This document shows positions 45,751 to 56,913 of a DNA stretch of 64,000 nt, piece by piece. A model generated the notes under the pieces. That model was given only the letters and a program-made list of their open reading frames with translations. It did no database searches and was not told the origin of the DNA. The first letter of the stretch is position 1; the number at the start of each line of letters is the position of its first letter. Made by a program: the position numbers and the translations under genes. This DNA is from Candidatus Nitrotoga arctica. GTDB lineage: Bacteria > Pseudomonadota > Gammaproteobacteria > Burkholderiales > Gallionellaceae. Location of the stretch: assembly GCF_918378365.1 (NCBI RefSeq), contig NZ_OU912926.1:1736001-1800000 (forward strand). The letters run 5' to 3'.

Positions 45751-46816
45751 CATAAGCTTACCTGATTAGCCACGAAACTCAGCAGGCTCATGTGGTGAGC
45801 CTGTAGAGGCGGATAATAAGCGCATACCGACAAGAGGAGACGCGCGATGGGGATCAACAAGATTCAGTTTCAAAAAGGTCTGTCGATGACTGGATTCATG
45901 GAAAATTACGGAACGGAGGATAAATGCCACGCAGCATTGGTTGCTTCGCGCTGGCCTGCCGGGTTTGTTTGTCCGAAGTGCGGGGCGGTACGCACCATAG
46001 CACCTTCGAGCGCAAGGGACTGCATTACTGGCAGTGTTCGATGTGCCGAGAACAGACCACTGCAATCTGCGGGACGATTTTCCACGCCACGAAGCTGCCC
46101 CTGACCCACTGGTTTTTGGGTATGCATCTGTTGAGTCAATCGAAGAACAGCATATTGGCGCTGGAACTCAAACGTCATTTGGGGGTACGCTACAAGACCG
46201 CCTGGCTGTTGAAACACAAGCTGATGCAAGTCATGACGGTGCGGGAAGAATCGCGCCAGCTCGACGGTCGCGTTGAGATCGACGACGCTTATCTGGGTGG
46301 GGAGTTGCCCGGCGGCAAGAGCGGCCGGGGCTCGGAGAACAAGGTGCCCTTCATCGCTGCGGTGCAGACCACTGAAACTGGCCATCCGCTGTTCGTTTGC
46401 CTGACCAGGCTGAAATTTACCAAAGACGCGATTGCCCAGTGGGCGAAGAAATCGCTGTGCGCGTCGGTTAATGTCATTTCCGATGGATTGGGGTGCTTCC
46501 GAGCCGTCACAGAATCTGGAGCCACTCACGAGCGCACCGTCACCGGCGGCAGTACTGCCTGCGTAAAGCTGGAGCAATTTCGCGCGGTCAATACCCTCTT
46601 AGGCAATCTGAAGACGATGTTCTCTGGAACCTACCATGCGTTCGATTTCTCCAAGTACGCCCATCGTTACCTCGCCGAGTTTCAATATCGATTCAACCGC
46701 CGCTTCGACCTGTCTGTCATTCTGGTCAGACTGCTTCGGCATCATCCGTCACTTCGCCCTATCCTGTGCGCCTCATTCGCGAGGCTGAGCATTGTGGCTA
46801 ATCAGGTAAGCTTATG
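45751..46816 (+). mobile_element. IS1595-family (ISXO2-like) insertion sequence with broken transposase
   Basis: 1,066 bases. Ends are 23-bp perfect inverted repeats: CATAAGCTTACCTGATTAGC (plus CAC) at 45751-45773 and its complement at 46794-46816. It holds one transposase gene with two frameshifts. I saw no 8-bp target duplication. Confidence 0.88.
45847..46801 (+). pseudogene. ISXO2-like transposase with two frameshifts
   Basis: The N-terminal part is in the frame starting at 45847 (MGINKIQFQKGLSMTGFMEN), with zinc-ribbon FVCPKCG. A shift near 45974 (GGGGCGG run) moves to the frame reading GGTHHSTFERKGLHYWQCSM and the DDE-type core (EIDDAYLGGELPGGKSGRGS, VISDGLGCF, GTYHAFDFSKYAHRYLAEFQ). 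A second shift near 46738 restores the typical ending SPYPVRLIREAEHCG, stop at 46799-46801. Without the shift, the frame runs out of the element to 46850. It cannot make an active transposase from this sequence as given. Confidence 0.85.
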
Positions 46817-46886
46817 TTCACCCGCTTCTTTCCCGATCGTATTTTTATAATTTTTTTTACGTGCTTTATAGATGAAGAGGAGGGAG

Positions 46887-46925
46887 ATAAAAAAACCGCT
46901 CACTTCCCTCGGAGGAAGTGAGCGG
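46887..46925 (-). terminator. Intrinsic terminator on the minus strand
   Basis: A 12-bp perfect stem CCGCTCACTTCC / GGAAGTGAGCGG with a 6-base loop. On the minus strand it is followed by seven T. It ends whatever is transcribed leftward in this gene-free region. Confidence 0.8.
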
Positions 46926-47114
46926 ATAAGGAGCACCATTTATGAAGCCCTCTGCTTAATGCGCATCAGGGGAGACTTTCGAATTACAAATAATCAGAAG
47001 ATGAGTTATTTGCACTCTAATTGCAAAAGCAGAGAACATTTGTATTGCACATCAATGCAAATGATTCGTATATGCAATTGTACAAAGTTAGCCGCTTCGC
47101 AGTTTTATGATTGG

Positions 47115-47156
47115 AAAAAACCGAAGAAACCGCACACAATAAAATGGTTTCTTCGG
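47115..47156 (-). terminator. Second intrinsic terminator on the minus strand
   Basis: An 11-bp perfect stem CCGAAGAAACC / GGTTTCTTCGG with a 14-base loop. On the minus strand it is followed by TTTTTTCC. It lies about 190 bases upstream of the other minus-strand terminator. Confidence 0.75.
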
Positions 47157-47479
47157 GGCAATTTAAACTGACAACGGTTAAAGTTTTCTCATTAATTAAA
47201 TTTTTTAATTCTTTAAACGCGTTTTGCCTTATTCCCTAACAAGTCAGAGAGTAGAAATTTTTATTTGTACATCGCGGATGTTTCCAGCTTGAGTAAACAT
47301 TGCTCTATTTTGTGATTCGATTGCCACTTACAGCAGTGATGGAATATAAAACCACGGGGCGTTTTTTGTCTATGCAACCTTATGACTGGACTTTTTATGC
47401 TGGTTGGACAAAGCGACATAAGCTGCAAAGCCTGTTAAAATCCGCAACTTGATTGTTAATCACCATTGGAGAAAGTAGC

Positions 47480-47899
47480 ATGGCTGTTGAACGTACCTTG
47501 TCAATTATTAAACCAGACGCCGTCGCCAAGAATGTTATTGGTCAGATTTACACACGCTTTGAAAATGCTGGATTAAAAGTGATTGCGGCACGCATGGTGC
47601 AGATGTCGCACACCGAAGCAGAAAACTTTTATGGCGTACATCGCGAGCGTCCATTCTTTAAGGATCTGGTAGGTTTTATGATTTCTGGTCCAGTGATGGT
47701 GCAAGCATTGGAAGGCGAAAATGCGATTGCAAAAAATCGTGATTTAATGGGAGCCACGGATCCGAAAAAAGCTGATAAGGGTAGTATCCGCGCAGATTTC
47801 GCTGACAGCATTGATGCCAATGCAGTACATGGTTCAGATTCATCGGAAGCTGCCGCAGTGGAAATTTCTTATTTCTTTCCTGATCTGAAAGCTTCATAA
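47480..47899 (+). CDS. ndk: Nucleoside diphosphate kinase
   Basis: 139 residues from MAVERTLSI, preceded by GGAGAAAG; a longer frame from 47453 is not favoured. Catalytic His lies in the NAVHGSDS motif, with KPDAVAKN and RERPFF typical. Balances NTP pools by gamma-phosphate transfer. In many betaproteobacteria ndk precedes rlmN, pilF/pilW and ispG, as here. Confidence 0.95.
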   Translation: MAVERTLSIIKPDAVAKNVIGQIYTRFENAGLKVIAARMVQMSHTEAENFYGVHRERPFFKDLVGFMISGPVMVQALEGENAIAKNRDLMGATDPKKADKGSIRADFADSIDANAVHGSDSSEAAAVEISYFFPDLKAS

Positions 47900-47981
47900 G
47901 TTAACCCGTTCTTCTGCAAGTCATTTATGGTTGCTATGTAAGGTTTTATCTAGGCCGCTCCTTCACATTATCGTCTGTCAA

Positions 47982-48033
47982 ATAATAGCCTGAGTCGATC
48001 AATACGCGAACTATGAAACGTTCAGGCTATTAT
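47982..48033. repeat. 12-bp inverted repeat between ndk and rlmN
   Basis: ATAATAGCCTGA and its exact complement TCAGGCTATTAT are separated by 28 bases. No T-run follows, so it is not a classic terminator. It may form an RNA structure in the rlmN leader. Confidence 0.4.
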
Positions 48034-48131
48034 GGACGTAAATCCGCGCTAATTTAAGAGCCCCAATAAGAAATTCAATATTTGTCATCCTCGCCATCGC
48101 GGGATGGCGTAATTTTTCAAGGTCATCATGA

Positions 48132-49214
48132 ATGTCCGAAAACCTTCTTAACTTTGATGTGCAGCGGCTTACCGCCTGGTTTGCTTCAATGGGTGAAAAA
48201 CCCTTCCGTGCACGCCAGATATTGCGCTGGGTGCACAAAATGGGTGAACCAGATTTTTCAGCGATGACCGACATTGCTGCTTTGTTGCGCGAGAAGCTGC
48301 AGCAGCAAGCTTATGTGGCTGCACCACAGGTGATGCGCGACGAAATTTCTGCAGATGGCACGCGTAAATGGTTGCTGGACGTTGGTACGGGCAATGCAGT
48401 AGAAACAGTTTTTATTCCAGAGGCGGGGCGCGGCACACTATGTATCTCTACTCAGGCAGGTTGCGCGCTTAACTGCTCATTCTGTTCGACCGGTAAACAA
48501 GGTTTCAACCGTAACTTGGGCGTGGCCGAAATTATTGGTCAATTGTGGTGGGCTAACCGTCAGATTGGCAAAGATTATGATGGAAAATGGCCAGTGACCA
48601 ATGTGGTGATGATGGGTATGGGCGAGCCGTTGCTAAATTTCGATAATACCGTAAGCGCCTTGCGTCTGATGCTGGACGATAATGCTTATGGCTTATCTCG
48701 ACGTCGGGTGACTTTATCCACTTCTGGCATCGTACCGGCGATGGACAGGCTGCGTGAGGAATGCCCCGTAGCGCTGGCGGTGTCGTTGCATGCATCCAAC
48801 GACAGCTTGCGCGATGTGCTGGTGCCGATCAACCAAAAATACCCTTTGCGCATATTACTGGCAGCATGCCAGCGCTATCTGGAACGCGCCCCACGTGATT
48901 TTGTCACCTTCGAGTATGTGATGCTGGAAGGTGTGAATGACAGCGTACAACAAGCGCATGAACTGGTTGCGTTGGTGCGCGATGTGCCATGCAAATTTAA
49001 TCTGATACCGTTCAATCCTTTTCCGCAAACGCATTACCGCCGATCCAAAGCCGACGCTATAGCCCGGTTTCGCGACGTACTGGTGCAGGCCGATATTGTT
49101 ACTACTATCCGCAAAACACGCGGTGATGATATTGCTGCGGCCTGCGGACAGTTAGCTGGACAGGTACAGGATAAAACCAAAAGAACGCACCGATTATTAG
49201 AGATCCGCACATGA
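48132..49214 (+). CDS. rlmN: 23S rRNA/tRNA adenine-C2 methyltransferase RlmN
   Basis: 360 residues. Radical-SAM enzyme with [19 protein letters not shown] (the CxxxCxxC cluster motif is C-N-C-S-F-C here), GMGEPLLNF, and [20 protein letters not shown]. Methylates adenine 2503 of 23S rRNA and A37 of some tRNAs. The last base of its stop overlaps the next start (ATGA), so it is coupled to pilW. Confidence 0.95.
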   Translation: MSENLLNFDVQRLTAWFASMGEKPFRARQILRWVHKMGEPDFSAMTDIAALLREKLQQQAYVAAPQVMRDEISADGTRKWLLDVGTGNAVETVFIPEAGRGTLCISTQAGCALNCSFCSTGKQGFNRNLGVAEIIGQLWWANRQIGKDYDGKWPVTNVVMMGMGEPLLNFDNTVSALRLMLDDNAYGLSRRRVTLSTSGIVPAMDRLREECPVALAVSLHASNDSLRDVLVPINQKYPLRILLAACQRYLERAPRDFVTFEYVMLEGVNDSVQQAHELVALVRDVPCKFNLIPFNPFPQTHYRRSKADAIARFRDVLVQADIVTTIRKTRGDDIAAACGQLAGQVQDKTKRTHRLLEIRT

Positions 49215-49999
49215 AATTATTTTCACGCATGGGAGGGTTGAGTTTTTTTCTGCTTGCTTTAAGCACGGCAGGATGTGTTGCGCAATCCGATGGCGGATAC
49301 GGCGGTACGCCGCAGCATAATATTTCGCGGGAAGAGGCCAGCGCCAAAATACATACTGAATTAGCTGCACAATATTACGACCGGGGCCAACTCGGGGTGG
49401 CATTAGAAGAGGTATCTTTGGCTCTGTATTCTAAATCCGACTACGCACCGGCTTACAACGTGCGCGGCCTTGTGCGTATGGCTTTGCATGAAGATCAGCA
49501 GGCAGATGAGGATTTTCAGCACAGCTTACGTTTAGATAGCACAGATTCAGAGGCGCATAACAATTATGGCTGGTTTCTTTGTAACCGAGGCAAGGAACTG
49601 GATTCCATCAAACACTTCATGGCAGCGCTAAAGAATCCACTTTATTCTACTCCGGGGAAAGCTTATTTAAATGCAGGCTTATGTTCTATAAATGCTGGCA
49701 ATGTGAAAGACGCTGAAGAATTTTTACAAAAAGCGCTAACGGCCCAACCTAATATGCCGGAAGCACTGCTGGGTTTGGCCAATCTATACTTTACTAAAGC
49801 CGATTATGCCGGTGCAAAATCTTATTTCATGACCTTTAAAAGAAACAACGTATCTCCTTTGACAGCTGAAAACCTATGGCTGGCAGTGCGTATTGAACGT
49901 AAGCTGGGTGATAGAATCGCGGAAAATAACTACGCGATGCAATTACGTAAAAATTTTCCTGATGCGCGTGAAACTCAGCTAATGCTGTATAGACAATAG
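49211..49999 (+). CDS. pilW: Type IV pilus assembly lipoprotein PilW/PilF
   Basis: 262 residues. Lipoprotein signal with lipobox STAGC near residue 22, then at least five tetratricopeptide units ([54 protein letters not shown]). PilF/PilW helps secretin PilQ multimerise in the outer membrane. Overlaps rlmN by four bases; TAG and the next GTG overlap by one. Confidence 0.92.
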   Translation: MKLFSRMGGLSFFLLALSTAGCVAQSDGGYGGTPQHNISREEASAKIHTELAAQYYDRGQLGVALEEVSLALYSKSDYAPAYNVRGLVRMALHEDQQADEDFQHSLRLDSTDSEAHNNYGWFLCNRGKELDSIKHFMAALKNPLYSTPGKAYLNAGLCSINAGNVKDAEEFLQKALTAQPNMPEALLGLANLYFTKADYAGAKSYFMTFKRNNVSPLTAENLWLAVRIERKLGDRIAENNYAMQLRKNFPDARETQLMLYRQ

Positions 50000-50841
50000 T
50001 GGATAATTCGTCGGAAAATACTTTAGGCAATGCCTCCAGCAGCGTTGAGGTACGGCCTTTTAGCGTGGGAGCAGTGCTGCGTGAAGCACGCGAGCGACTC
50101 GGGCTGAGTGTTGCTGATGTGGAAAGTCGTCTCAAGTTTGCATCACGCCAAATTGAGGCACTGGAAGCGGACAATTTCACTCGTTTGCCGGAAATTTCCT
50201 TTGTGCGCCGCTTCGTACGCAGTTATGCCAAGCTATTACAATTGGACCCTACTCCCTTGCTGGCATCACTGCCAGTAGAACCGGCGCAGTCCTCGCTGCA
50301 TACTGCAAGCGTTGCGATTGACGTGCCGTTCCCAAATATCTACGCAACGCGCAGAATCAATATCATCTGGTTGTTGACCGGTCTTATTGTCATCGCGATC
50401 ATATTGGTACTCTTTCTGTTGTTAAACCGCGGCATGCCGATTATGCAGCAGGCTACGATGGAAACAATAGAATTGCCAACCGTCATGCCTATTCCAGCTT
50501 CTAGGGTGATCGCAGCAGCACCGCCTGATATGCTCGCTGTATCCCCGAAAGTCTCCACTGCTACCAAAATCATACAAACAGAATCAAAGAGCGCATCTAA
50601 GCAATCCACTTCTATTCGGCTAAAGTTTGATGCAAATTCTTGGGTGAAAGTAACAGACAATGACGGCAAGATATTACTGTCACAACTTAATTCGAGCGGC
50701 AGCGAACAACATCTGAAAGGCAAGGCACCGTTTTCCGTGGTTATTGGTAATATCAGCGGAGTGCGCCTCTATTATCAAGGGAAGCCTGTTGAACTCGCGC
50801 CCTTTAACAATGGCGGAACCGCGCGCCTCACGTTGGAGTAA
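49999..50841 (+). CDS. rodZ: RodZ-like helix-turn-helix membrane protein
   Basis: 280 residues from a GTG start. N-terminal Xre-type domain (about 25-90: [20 protein letters not shown] then [13 protein letters not shown]), one membrane helix (about 116-138), a periplasmic linker and a C-terminal DUF4115 domain ([20 protein letters not shown]). RodZ links MreB to the cell envelope and shapes the cell. Between pilW and ispG as usual. Confidence 0.88.
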   Translation: MDNSSENTLGNASSSVEVRPFSVGAVLREARERLGLSVADVESRLKFASRQIEALEADNFTRLPEISFVRRFVRSYAKLLQLDPTPLLASLPVEPAQSSLHTASVAIDVPFPNIYATRRINIIWLLTGLIVIAIILVLFLLLNRGMPIMQQATMETIELPTVMPIPASRVIAAAPPDMLAVSPKVSTATKIIQTESKSASKQSTSIRLKFDANSWVKVTDNDGKILLSQLNSSGSEQHLKGKAPFSVVIGNISGVRLYYQGKPVELAPFNNGGTARLTLE

Positions 50842-50843
50842 AT

Positions 50844-52121
50844 ATGAGCCAGCATTCCATTATTCCACGTCGTGCGACGCAACGTGTCATGGTAGGTAAT
50901 ATCGCCATAGGCGGCGGTGCCCCTATCGTTGTACAGTCAATGACCAATACTGATACCGTGGATGCCGCAGGAACTGCGCGCCAAGTATTTGAGCTTGCAC
51001 AAGCTGGTTCCGAGTTAGTGCGCATTACTGTCAATACCGCCGAAGCTGCCGCACAGGTACCCCACATTCGCGAGCTGCTCGACCAAAAGGGCTGTAATGT
51101 ACCTTTGGTGGGCGATTTTCATTACAACGGCCATCGTCTGTTAACAGATTTTCCGGAATGTGCCCAAACACTGGGAGGATACCGGATTAACCCGGGCAAT
51201 GTCGGTCGCAACCGTAAGGGTGAAGACCAATTCGCTATGATGATAGACGCTGCCTGCCGTTATTCTAAGCCGGTGCGTATCGGGGTGAACTGGGGGAGCC
51301 TGGACGCTGATTTGATCGTGCGCATGATGGATGAAAACGCTAAATCACCCCAACCGAAGGAGGCTGCGGCAGTAATGCGTGAAGCGCTCATCGTGTCTGC
51401 ACTGGATAGCGCTCAGCGTGCCGAGAAACTCGGTTTGCCACATGATCGAATCGTGCTGTCATGCAAGGTAAGTGAGGTTCAAGGTTTAATCGCGGTATAC
51501 CGTGAACTAGCACTGCGCTGCGATTATCCGCTGCACTTGGGGTTAACCGAAGCTGGCATGGGATCCAAAGGTATTGTCGCCTCCACCGCCGCGCTGGCCG
51601 TGCTACTACAGGAAGGGATAGGAGATACCATACGTATTTCTCTCACCCCGGAACCGGGTGGTGACCGTACGCAGGAGGTCATCGTGGCGCAGGAAATTTT
51701 GCAAACGATGGGGTTGCGCTCCTTTACACCTATGGTGATTGCTTGTCCCGGCTGCGGGCGCACCACCAGCACGGTTTTTCAAGAATTAGCGCAAAGTATT
51801 CAATCTTACTTGCGCGAGCAAATGCCGGTGTGGCGCGAGCAATACAGCGGCGCTGAAGAAATGACAGTGGCGGTAATGGGTTGCATCGTGAATGGTCCGG
51901 GAGAAAGCAAGATGGCCAACATTGGTATCAGTCTGCCCGGCAGTAACGAGCATCCTGCAGCACCGGTATATGTGGATGGTCAAAAAGTTGTTACTTTGCG
52001 TGGTGATAATATTGCCAACGAGTTCAAGCAGATCGTGAATGATTACGTGGCGCGCAACTACGCGCGACGTGAAACGGGTCGCCCTCATTCTAAAACTATA
52101 CCGATCCATGTAATAAATTAA
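50844..52121 (+). CDS. ispG: HMB-PP synthase IspG
   Basis: 425 residues. A [4Fe-4S] enzyme converting ME-cPP to HMB-PP in the MEP pathway. Marks: [40 protein letters not shown], and the cluster region [10 protein letters not shown] plus [10 protein letters not shown]. It follows rodZ by two bases. Full length for the two-domain proteobacterial type. Confidence 0.96.
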   Translation: MSQHSIIPRRATQRVMVGNIAIGGGAPIVVQSMTNTDTVDAAGTARQVFELAQAGSELVRITVNTAEAAAQVPHIRELLDQKGCNVPLVGDFHYNGHRLLTDFPECAQTLGGYRINPGNVGRNRKGEDQFAMMIDAACRYSKPVRIGVNWGSLDADLIVRMMDENAKSPQPKEAAAVMREALIVSALDSAQRAEKLGLPHDRIVLSCKVSEVQGLIAVYRELALRCDYPLHLGLTEAGMGSKGIVASTAALAVLLQEGIGDTIRISLTPEPGGDRTQEVIVAQEILQTMGLRSFTPMVIACPGCGRTTSTVFQELAQSIQSYLREQMPVWREQYSGAEEMTVAVMGCIVNGPGESKMANIGISLPGSNEHPAAPVYVDGQKVVTLRGDNIANEFKQIVNDYVARNYARRETGRPHSKTIPIHVIN

Positions 52122-52135
52122 GCGTCAAATAATTG

Positions 52136-52215
52136 AAAGCAGCCCTCAGACAGTGCAAATGTACAGCGTAGTAGGCCGAAATCCACTAGCTATACATTTT
52201 AATGACGGCTGCTTT
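52136..52215. repeat. 80-bp imperfect palindrome between ispG and hisS
   Basis: AAAGCAGCC at 52136-52144 pairs exactly with GGCTGCTTT at 52207-52215, and inner arms AAATGTA / TACATTT also pair. The region could fold into one long hairpin in the hisS leader. It may be a small palindromic repeat family (REP/MITE-like) or a regulatory RNA structure. Confidence 0.4.
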
Positions 52216-52250
52216 AATCAGTCATAAGTGAAGTAAAGGTTAATCGTTTT

Positions 52251-53528
52251 ATGAGCAGCAATTCTCCATTGCAGGCCGTGCGCGGCATGAATGACATCTT
52301 GCCGGAAGAGGCACGGCTTTGGTTGTGGTTCGAGGATACAGTGCGTGACTGGCTGGAAGGTTATGGTTACCGCAACATTCGCATGCCGTTGCTGGAACAT
52401 ACGGCGCTATTCAAACGTGCGATAGGCGAAGTGACCGATATCGTAGAAAAAGAAATGTACAGCTTTGAGGATAGTCTCAATGGCGATCAGCTCACGCTTC
52501 GCCCGGAAGGTACGGCTTCCTGCGTGCGCGCCGCACTGCAACACAGCCTGCTGTACAATGCGCCGCAGCGTTTGTACTACAGTGGCGCGATGTTCCGCCA
52601 CGAGCGTCCGCAGAAGGGGCGTTACCGTCAGTTTCACCAGATTGGTGTGGAAGCATTGGGTTTCGCTGGCCCGGATATTGATGCCGAACAGATTGTGATG
52701 TGCGCGCGCCTGTGGCGCAAACTGGGCCTGCGCGATATCACGTTGCAACTCAACACGCTAGGTGATATAGCTGCACGACAACGACATCGCGCCAAGTTGA
52801 TAGCCTATTTCGAGCAGTACAGTAGTGTGCTGGATGAGGATGCAACACGCCGTTTGTACACTAATCCATTACGTATTCTTGATAGCAAAAACCCGGCTAT
52901 GCAAGAATTGATTATGGCCGCGCCCAATCTGATGGAGGAACTGGAAGAAGATGCGCTTAAGCATTTCGAGACGGTACAAAAAATTTTACAGCGCCATGAA
53001 GTGGCATTTGAGATAAATCCACGCTTAGTGCGCGGGCTGGATTATTATAATCGCACTGTATTCGAATGGATTACCACTCGCCTCGGCGCGCAGGGCACTG
53101 TCTGTGCTGGCGGTCGTTTTGATGGTTTGATTGAGCAAATCAGTGGAAAATCTGCACCGGCCACCGGTTTTGCCATGGGCATTGAACGCTTATTGGCACT
53201 GTTGCAGGAAGATGGTATGAACACTCCGCCGGCCCCTCTAGATGTGTATGTGGTGCATCAAGGTGAGATGGCAGATGGCATGGCGAGCTTGGTAGCAGAG
53301 CGATTGAGGGATTCTGGACTGCGCGTTTTGTTGCATTGCAATGGGGGGAGCTTTAAGTCGCAGATGAAAAAGGCAGATGCCAGTAATGCATGTGCTGCAG
53401 TTATCCTCGGCGACAATGAGGTGAGCACTGAGCTGGCCACTCTCAAGCCGTTACGCGGTGGCGAACAAATGCAGGTGGCATTTGACGACTTGCCAGCCAA
53501 AATTAATGAATTGATTAAACAAGGATAG
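52251..53528 (+). CDS. hisS: Histidyl-tRNA synthetase
   Basis: 425 residues, class II. Motif 1 region VRGMNDILP, motif 2 [20 protein letters not shown], the histidine-A loop [13 protein letters not shown], and motif 3 [12 protein letters not shown]. Charges tRNA-His. Five bases separate it from the next gene, yfgM, in the usual hisS-yfgM-bamB-der order. Confidence 0.96.
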   Translation: MSSNSPLQAVRGMNDILPEEARLWLWFEDTVRDWLEGYGYRNIRMPLLEHTALFKRAIGEVTDIVEKEMYSFEDSLNGDQLTLRPEGTASCVRAALQHSLLYNAPQRLYYSGAMFRHERPQKGRYRQFHQIGVEALGFAGPDIDAEQIVMCARLWRKLGLRDITLQLNTLGDIAARQRHRAKLIAYFEQYSSVLDEDATRRLYTNPLRILDSKNPAMQELIMAAPNLMEELEEDALKHFETVQKILQRHEVAFEINPRLVRGLDYYNRTVFEWITTRLGAQGTVCAGGRFDGLIEQISGKSAPATGFAMGIERLLALLQEDGMNTPPAPLDVYVVHQGEMADGMASLVAERLRDSGLRVLLHCNGGSFKSQMKKADASNACAAVILGDNEVSTELATLKPLRGGEQMQVAFDDLPAKINELIKQG

Positions 53529-53533
53529 AAAAA

Positions 53534-54172
53534 ATGGCAGTACTCGATTTGCAGGAACAGGAGCAGGTAGATGCGTTTAAGGCATGGTGGAAAGATAATG
53601 GCAAGTGGCTATTGATAGCATTGGCCTTGGCTTTAGGCGGTTTTGCTGCAATGCAGGGCTGGCAGTTCTATAAAGAAAAGAAAATGGCGGATGCCAGCAC
53701 TTTGTATGCTGAACTTGAAAAACAGCTCGCCAGCAACGATCCCAAGCGTATCAATGATGCCGAGCAAGCAGTGATCGACCAGTACGGTTCTACCGCTTAC
53801 GCGCCGCGAGCAGCTCTGTTGGCGGCACAGGTTAATCTTCAGAATAAAGATGTGGCGCGCGCTAAATCACAATTAGAGTGGGTGATCAAACATGCTGACG
53901 AGACCGGGCTACAGAACGTAGCGCGTCTCAAATTAGCTAGTGTATTACTGGATGAAAAAAATTATGCTGATGCACTCAAGCTGCTGGACGCAAAGCATGC
54001 TGACTCTTTCATGGGTTTGTATGCCGACCTCAAGGGTGACGTACTACATGCACAAGGTAAGGCTGACGAAGCACGTGCCGCTTACCAGCTTGCATTCAAT
54101 AAAACTGATGCCCAAAGCAAGTATCGCAATCTGATCCAAATGAAACTGGATGCGCTTGGAGGCGCTAAATGA
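53534..54172 (+). CDS. yfgM: YfgM-like tetratricopeptide membrane protein
   Basis: 212 residues. Cytoplasmic N-terminus (MAVLDLQEQEQVDAFKAWWK), one membrane helix (about 26-46), then periplasmic TPR-like repeats. E. coli YfgM works with SecYEG and PpiD in handling secreted proteins. Overlaps bamB by four bases (ATGA). Confidence 0.9.
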   Translation: MAVLDLQEQEQVDAFKAWWKDNGKWLLIALALALGGFAAMQGWQFYKEKKMADASTLYAELEKQLASNDPKRINDAEQAVIDQYGSTAYAPRAALLAAQVNLQNKDVARAKSQLEWVIKHADETGLQNVARLKLASVLLDEKNYADALKLLDAKHADSFMGLYADLKGDVLHAQGKADEARAAYQLAFNKTDAQSKYRNLIQMKLDALGGAK

Positions 54173-55311
54173 TTATTCGCATTGCCGCGTTGCTGTTACT
54201 TGTAATGCTAGCAGGCTGCTCCACCGTGTCTGGCTGGTTTGCCAAAGACAAGACCGGCAATGAGCCCGCAAAGCTGGTTGAATTCAAGCAGACTGCTACG
54301 TTTAATGTGCGCTGGCATCTCAAAATCGGAGGGAGTGGCAATTATATACTTCAGCCTGCCGTAACGAGTGATGCGGTGTATGCGGCCAATACCAAGGGGG
54401 AGTTATTTCGATTCGATCCTGCAACAGGTAAACAGGTATGGCGTGTCGACAGTGGCTTCGCCATTTCTGCTGGGGTAGGGGCGGGCGAGGGCTTCGTGCT
54501 GGTCGGTGGTGGTAAGGGTCAATTGGCAGCCTTTGCGGTGGATGGTAAATTGATTTGGAAAACGAAAGTATCCAGCGAAGTGCTGAATATAGCAAAAATT
54601 GTCGATGGTATGGTCGTGGTGCGTACCGCTGACGGCCGACTTTCTGGACTAGACGTTACGGATGGCAAGCGCCTATGGTTGTATGAACAGTCCGTACCCC
54701 CGCTGATTGTGCGCAGCCATGCGGGCGTGGCAATTGAACGTGGCACCATATTCGGCGGATTCGCCGCTGGTAAATTAGCGGCAGTTAGCTTGGGTTCTGG
54801 CATTGTCATATGGGAAACAGTTGTGTCTCAACCGCGTGGTAACACGGAACTGGAGCGCATCAGCGACATCACCAGCTCGCCGGTGCTAGATGACGACCAG
54901 GTTTGTGCAGTGGCATTCCAAGGGCGTATTGCATGTTATGGCCTGGCACAAGGTAATTTACTATGGAGCCGGGACATCTCCAGCGATAAAGGCATGACTC
55001 TATTTCATAATTATCTCTATATTACGAATACCAGTGGCGCTATATTAGCGATGGATAAAAGCAGTGGAAGTTCATTTTGGAAAAATGAACAACTATTCAT
55101 GCGCCAAACGTCGGCACCCTATGCATTCGGAGATCATCTGACGGTGGGCGATTATGAAGGTTATCTGCATGCGCTGAGCCGCGAGGATGGCAGCATGGCG
55201 GCAAGACTCAAGACCGATGGTAGCGCCATATTGACTGCTCCGATGGAGTTAGATGGTGGTCTGCTGGTACAAACCCAAAAAGGCAGTTTGTATTCGGTGA
55301 CTCTCCATTAA
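54169..55311 (+). CDS. bamB: Outer-membrane assembly lipoprotein BamB
   Basis: 380 residues. Lipoprotein signal with lipobox LAGC (about residue 17), then an eight-bladed propeller with repeats such as GELFRFDPATGKQVWRVDSG and GRLSGLDVTDGKRLWLYEQ. BamB is the periplasmic propeller of the BAM complex that inserts outer-membrane barrels. Start overlaps yfgM's stop. Confidence 0.93.
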   Translation: MIIRIAALLLLVMLAGCSTVSGWFAKDKTGNEPAKLVEFKQTATFNVRWHLKIGGSGNYILQPAVTSDAVYAANTKGELFRFDPATGKQVWRVDSGFAISAGVGAGEGFVLVGGGKGQLAAFAVDGKLIWKTKVSSEVLNIAKIVDGMVVVRTADGRLSGLDVTDGKRLWLYEQSVPPLIVRSHAGVAIERGTIFGGFAAGKLAAVSLGSGIVIWETVVSQPRGNTELERISDITSSPVLDDDQVCAVAFQGRIACYGLAQGNLLWSRDISSDKGMTLFHNYLYITNTSGAILAMDKSSGSSFWKNEQLFMRQTSAPYAFGDHLTVGDYEGYLHALSREDGSMAARLKTDGSAILTAPMELDGGLLVQTQKGSLYSVTLH

Positions 55312-55338
55312 GTTTTTGCTCCTAATTGAAAGTCTGAA

Positions 55339-56739
55339 ATGTTACCCACGCTAGTTTTAGTTGGTCGTCCCAATGTGGGGAAATCCACTTTGTTTAACCG
55401 CCTTACACGTAGCCGTGATGCTCTGGTAGCTGATCTGCCAGGGCTAACGCGTGACCGTCACTATGGTCGCGGGCGCGTGGGCGAACGGCCATTTCTAGTG
55501 GTGGATACCGGTGGTTTAGAGCCAGTCGCCAAGGACGGCATTCTGTATGAAATGGCTAAGCAAACACGGCAAGCAGTAGACGAAGCTGATCTGGTGTTGT
55601 TCCTGGTTGATGGGCGTCAAGGATTAACCCCGCAGGACAGGATTATTGCCGAGCAATTGCGTAAAACTGGGCGCCCTCTGTTGCTCTTGGTCAACAAGGC
55701 TGAAGGCATGCAGCGTGCTGCTATTGTCAATGAATTTTTCGAATTGGGAATCGGCGAGCCGTTGCCAATTTCTTCGGCTCATGGTGACAATGTCACTGAA
55801 ATGGTGGAGCTTGCACTGGAAGAGTTACCACTTCAGACTGAAAGTGCAGAAAATCATTCAGATCACCCGAAGATGGCTATTGTTGGCCGCCCCAACGTTG
55901 GTAAATCTACATTAGTGAATGCGATTTTAGGTGAGGAGCGCGTAATCGCCTTCGACCAACCCGGTACCACACGCGACAGCATTTATATTGATTTTGAACG
56001 GGATGGCAAGCAATATACTATCATCGACACCGCTGGGGTTCGCCGCCGTGGCAAAGTCGACGAAGTAGTCGAGAAATTTTCCGTAATCAAAACCTTGCAA
56101 GCGGTAGAAGACGCCAACGTTGTCGTTCTCGTGGTAGATGCGCAACAGACTATCACCGAGCAGGATGCGCATATCGCAGATTTCGTTTTGCAAGCTGGAC
56201 GGGCATTGGTCTTAGCGGTAAACAAGTGGGACGGGCTGGACGACTACCAACGTGAGACGACTAAACGCGACATTGATCGCAAGCTGCATTTCCTCAGTTT
56301 CGCCAAATTGCATTTCATTTCTGCGCTTCTTGGCAATGGCGTGCCCGCCATATTGAAATCGGTGAATGAGGCTTATGCTGCCGCCATGGCCAAGCTGCCT
56401 ACGCCTCAGCTCACGCGGGTACTTATCGCTGCAGTGGAAAAGCAACAACCTCCACGCTCACTGTTTCGTCCCAAAATGCGTTACGCTCATCAAGGCGGCA
56501 GCAATCCGCCGCTGATCGTAATTCATGGCAGCGCGCTAGACAAAATACCAGACAGTTACCGCCGTTATCTTGAGCACACTTTCTGCGCTGCTTTTAAACT
56601 GCAAGGCACTCCACTCAGAATCGAATTCAAGGCAGGCAAAAATCCATTTGCTAATAAGGCTCCCAAACCGCTAACAGAAAGCGAAGAACGTAGTGCACAC
56701 CGCGCTCGTATCCGTGGGCGCAGGCTGTACGGACGTTAA
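55339..56739 (+). CDS. der: GTPase Der (EngA)
   Basis: 466 residues. Two tandem G domains: first with [30 protein letters not shown] and NKAEG; second with [22 protein letters not shown] and NKWDG. A C-terminal KH-like domain follows. Acts in maturation of the 50S ribosomal subunit. It begins 27 bases after bamB. Confidence 0.96.
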   Translation: MLPTLVLVGRPNVGKSTLFNRLTRSRDALVADLPGLTRDRHYGRGRVGERPFLVVDTGGLEPVAKDGILYEMAKQTRQAVDEADLVLFLVDGRQGLTPQDRIIAEQLRKTGRPLLLLVNKAEGMQRAAIVNEFFELGIGEPLPISSAHGDNVTEMVELALEELPLQTESAENHSDHPKMAIVGRPNVGKSTLVNAILGEERVIAFDQPGTTRDSIYIDFERDGKQYTIIDTAGVRRRGKVDEVVEKFSVIKTLQAVEDANVVVLVVDAQQTITEQDAHIADFVLQAGRALVLAVNKWDGLDDYQRETTKRDIDRKLHFLSFAKLHFISALLGNGVPAILKSVNEAYAAAMAKLPTPQLTRVLIAAVEKQQPPRSLFRPKMRYAHQGGSNPPLIVIHGSALDKIPDSYRRYLEHTFCAAFKLQGTPLRIEFKAGKNPFANKAPKPLTESEERSAHRARIRGRRLYGR

Positions 56740-56913
56740 TTCAGACTTAATAATATTATTTTTATTGTTATCAATTTATTACGTGACGTACTTAATAAAT
56801 CCATGCAACATTTCTTGGCAATTGTTGCATAAGGAAAACCTGCAACAAACTGACTATTGAAGAACAAACGTTGATCCAGCCGTAGTTATCTGAATTACGC
56901 AACAAATAAAGAC

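Larger units (their letters stand above)
46817..47479. other. Gene-free stretch between IS1595 and ndk
   Basis: About 660 bases. No conserved coding frame. It contains two intrinsic terminators, both reading on the minus strand (46896-46925 and 47121-47156), plus the ndk promoter region. No minus-strand gene is visible in front of either, so one or two small RNAs are plausible. Confidence 0.4.

Noticed and set aside
46896..47115. Possible 4.5S, 6S or tmRNA in front of the minus-strand terminator
   Set aside because: I could not find the conserved core of any of these known RNAs, so only a generic small RNA is suggested.
46872..47171. 99-codon plus-strand frame in the gene-free region
   Set aside because: It runs straight through both terminator stems and has no sensible protein character.
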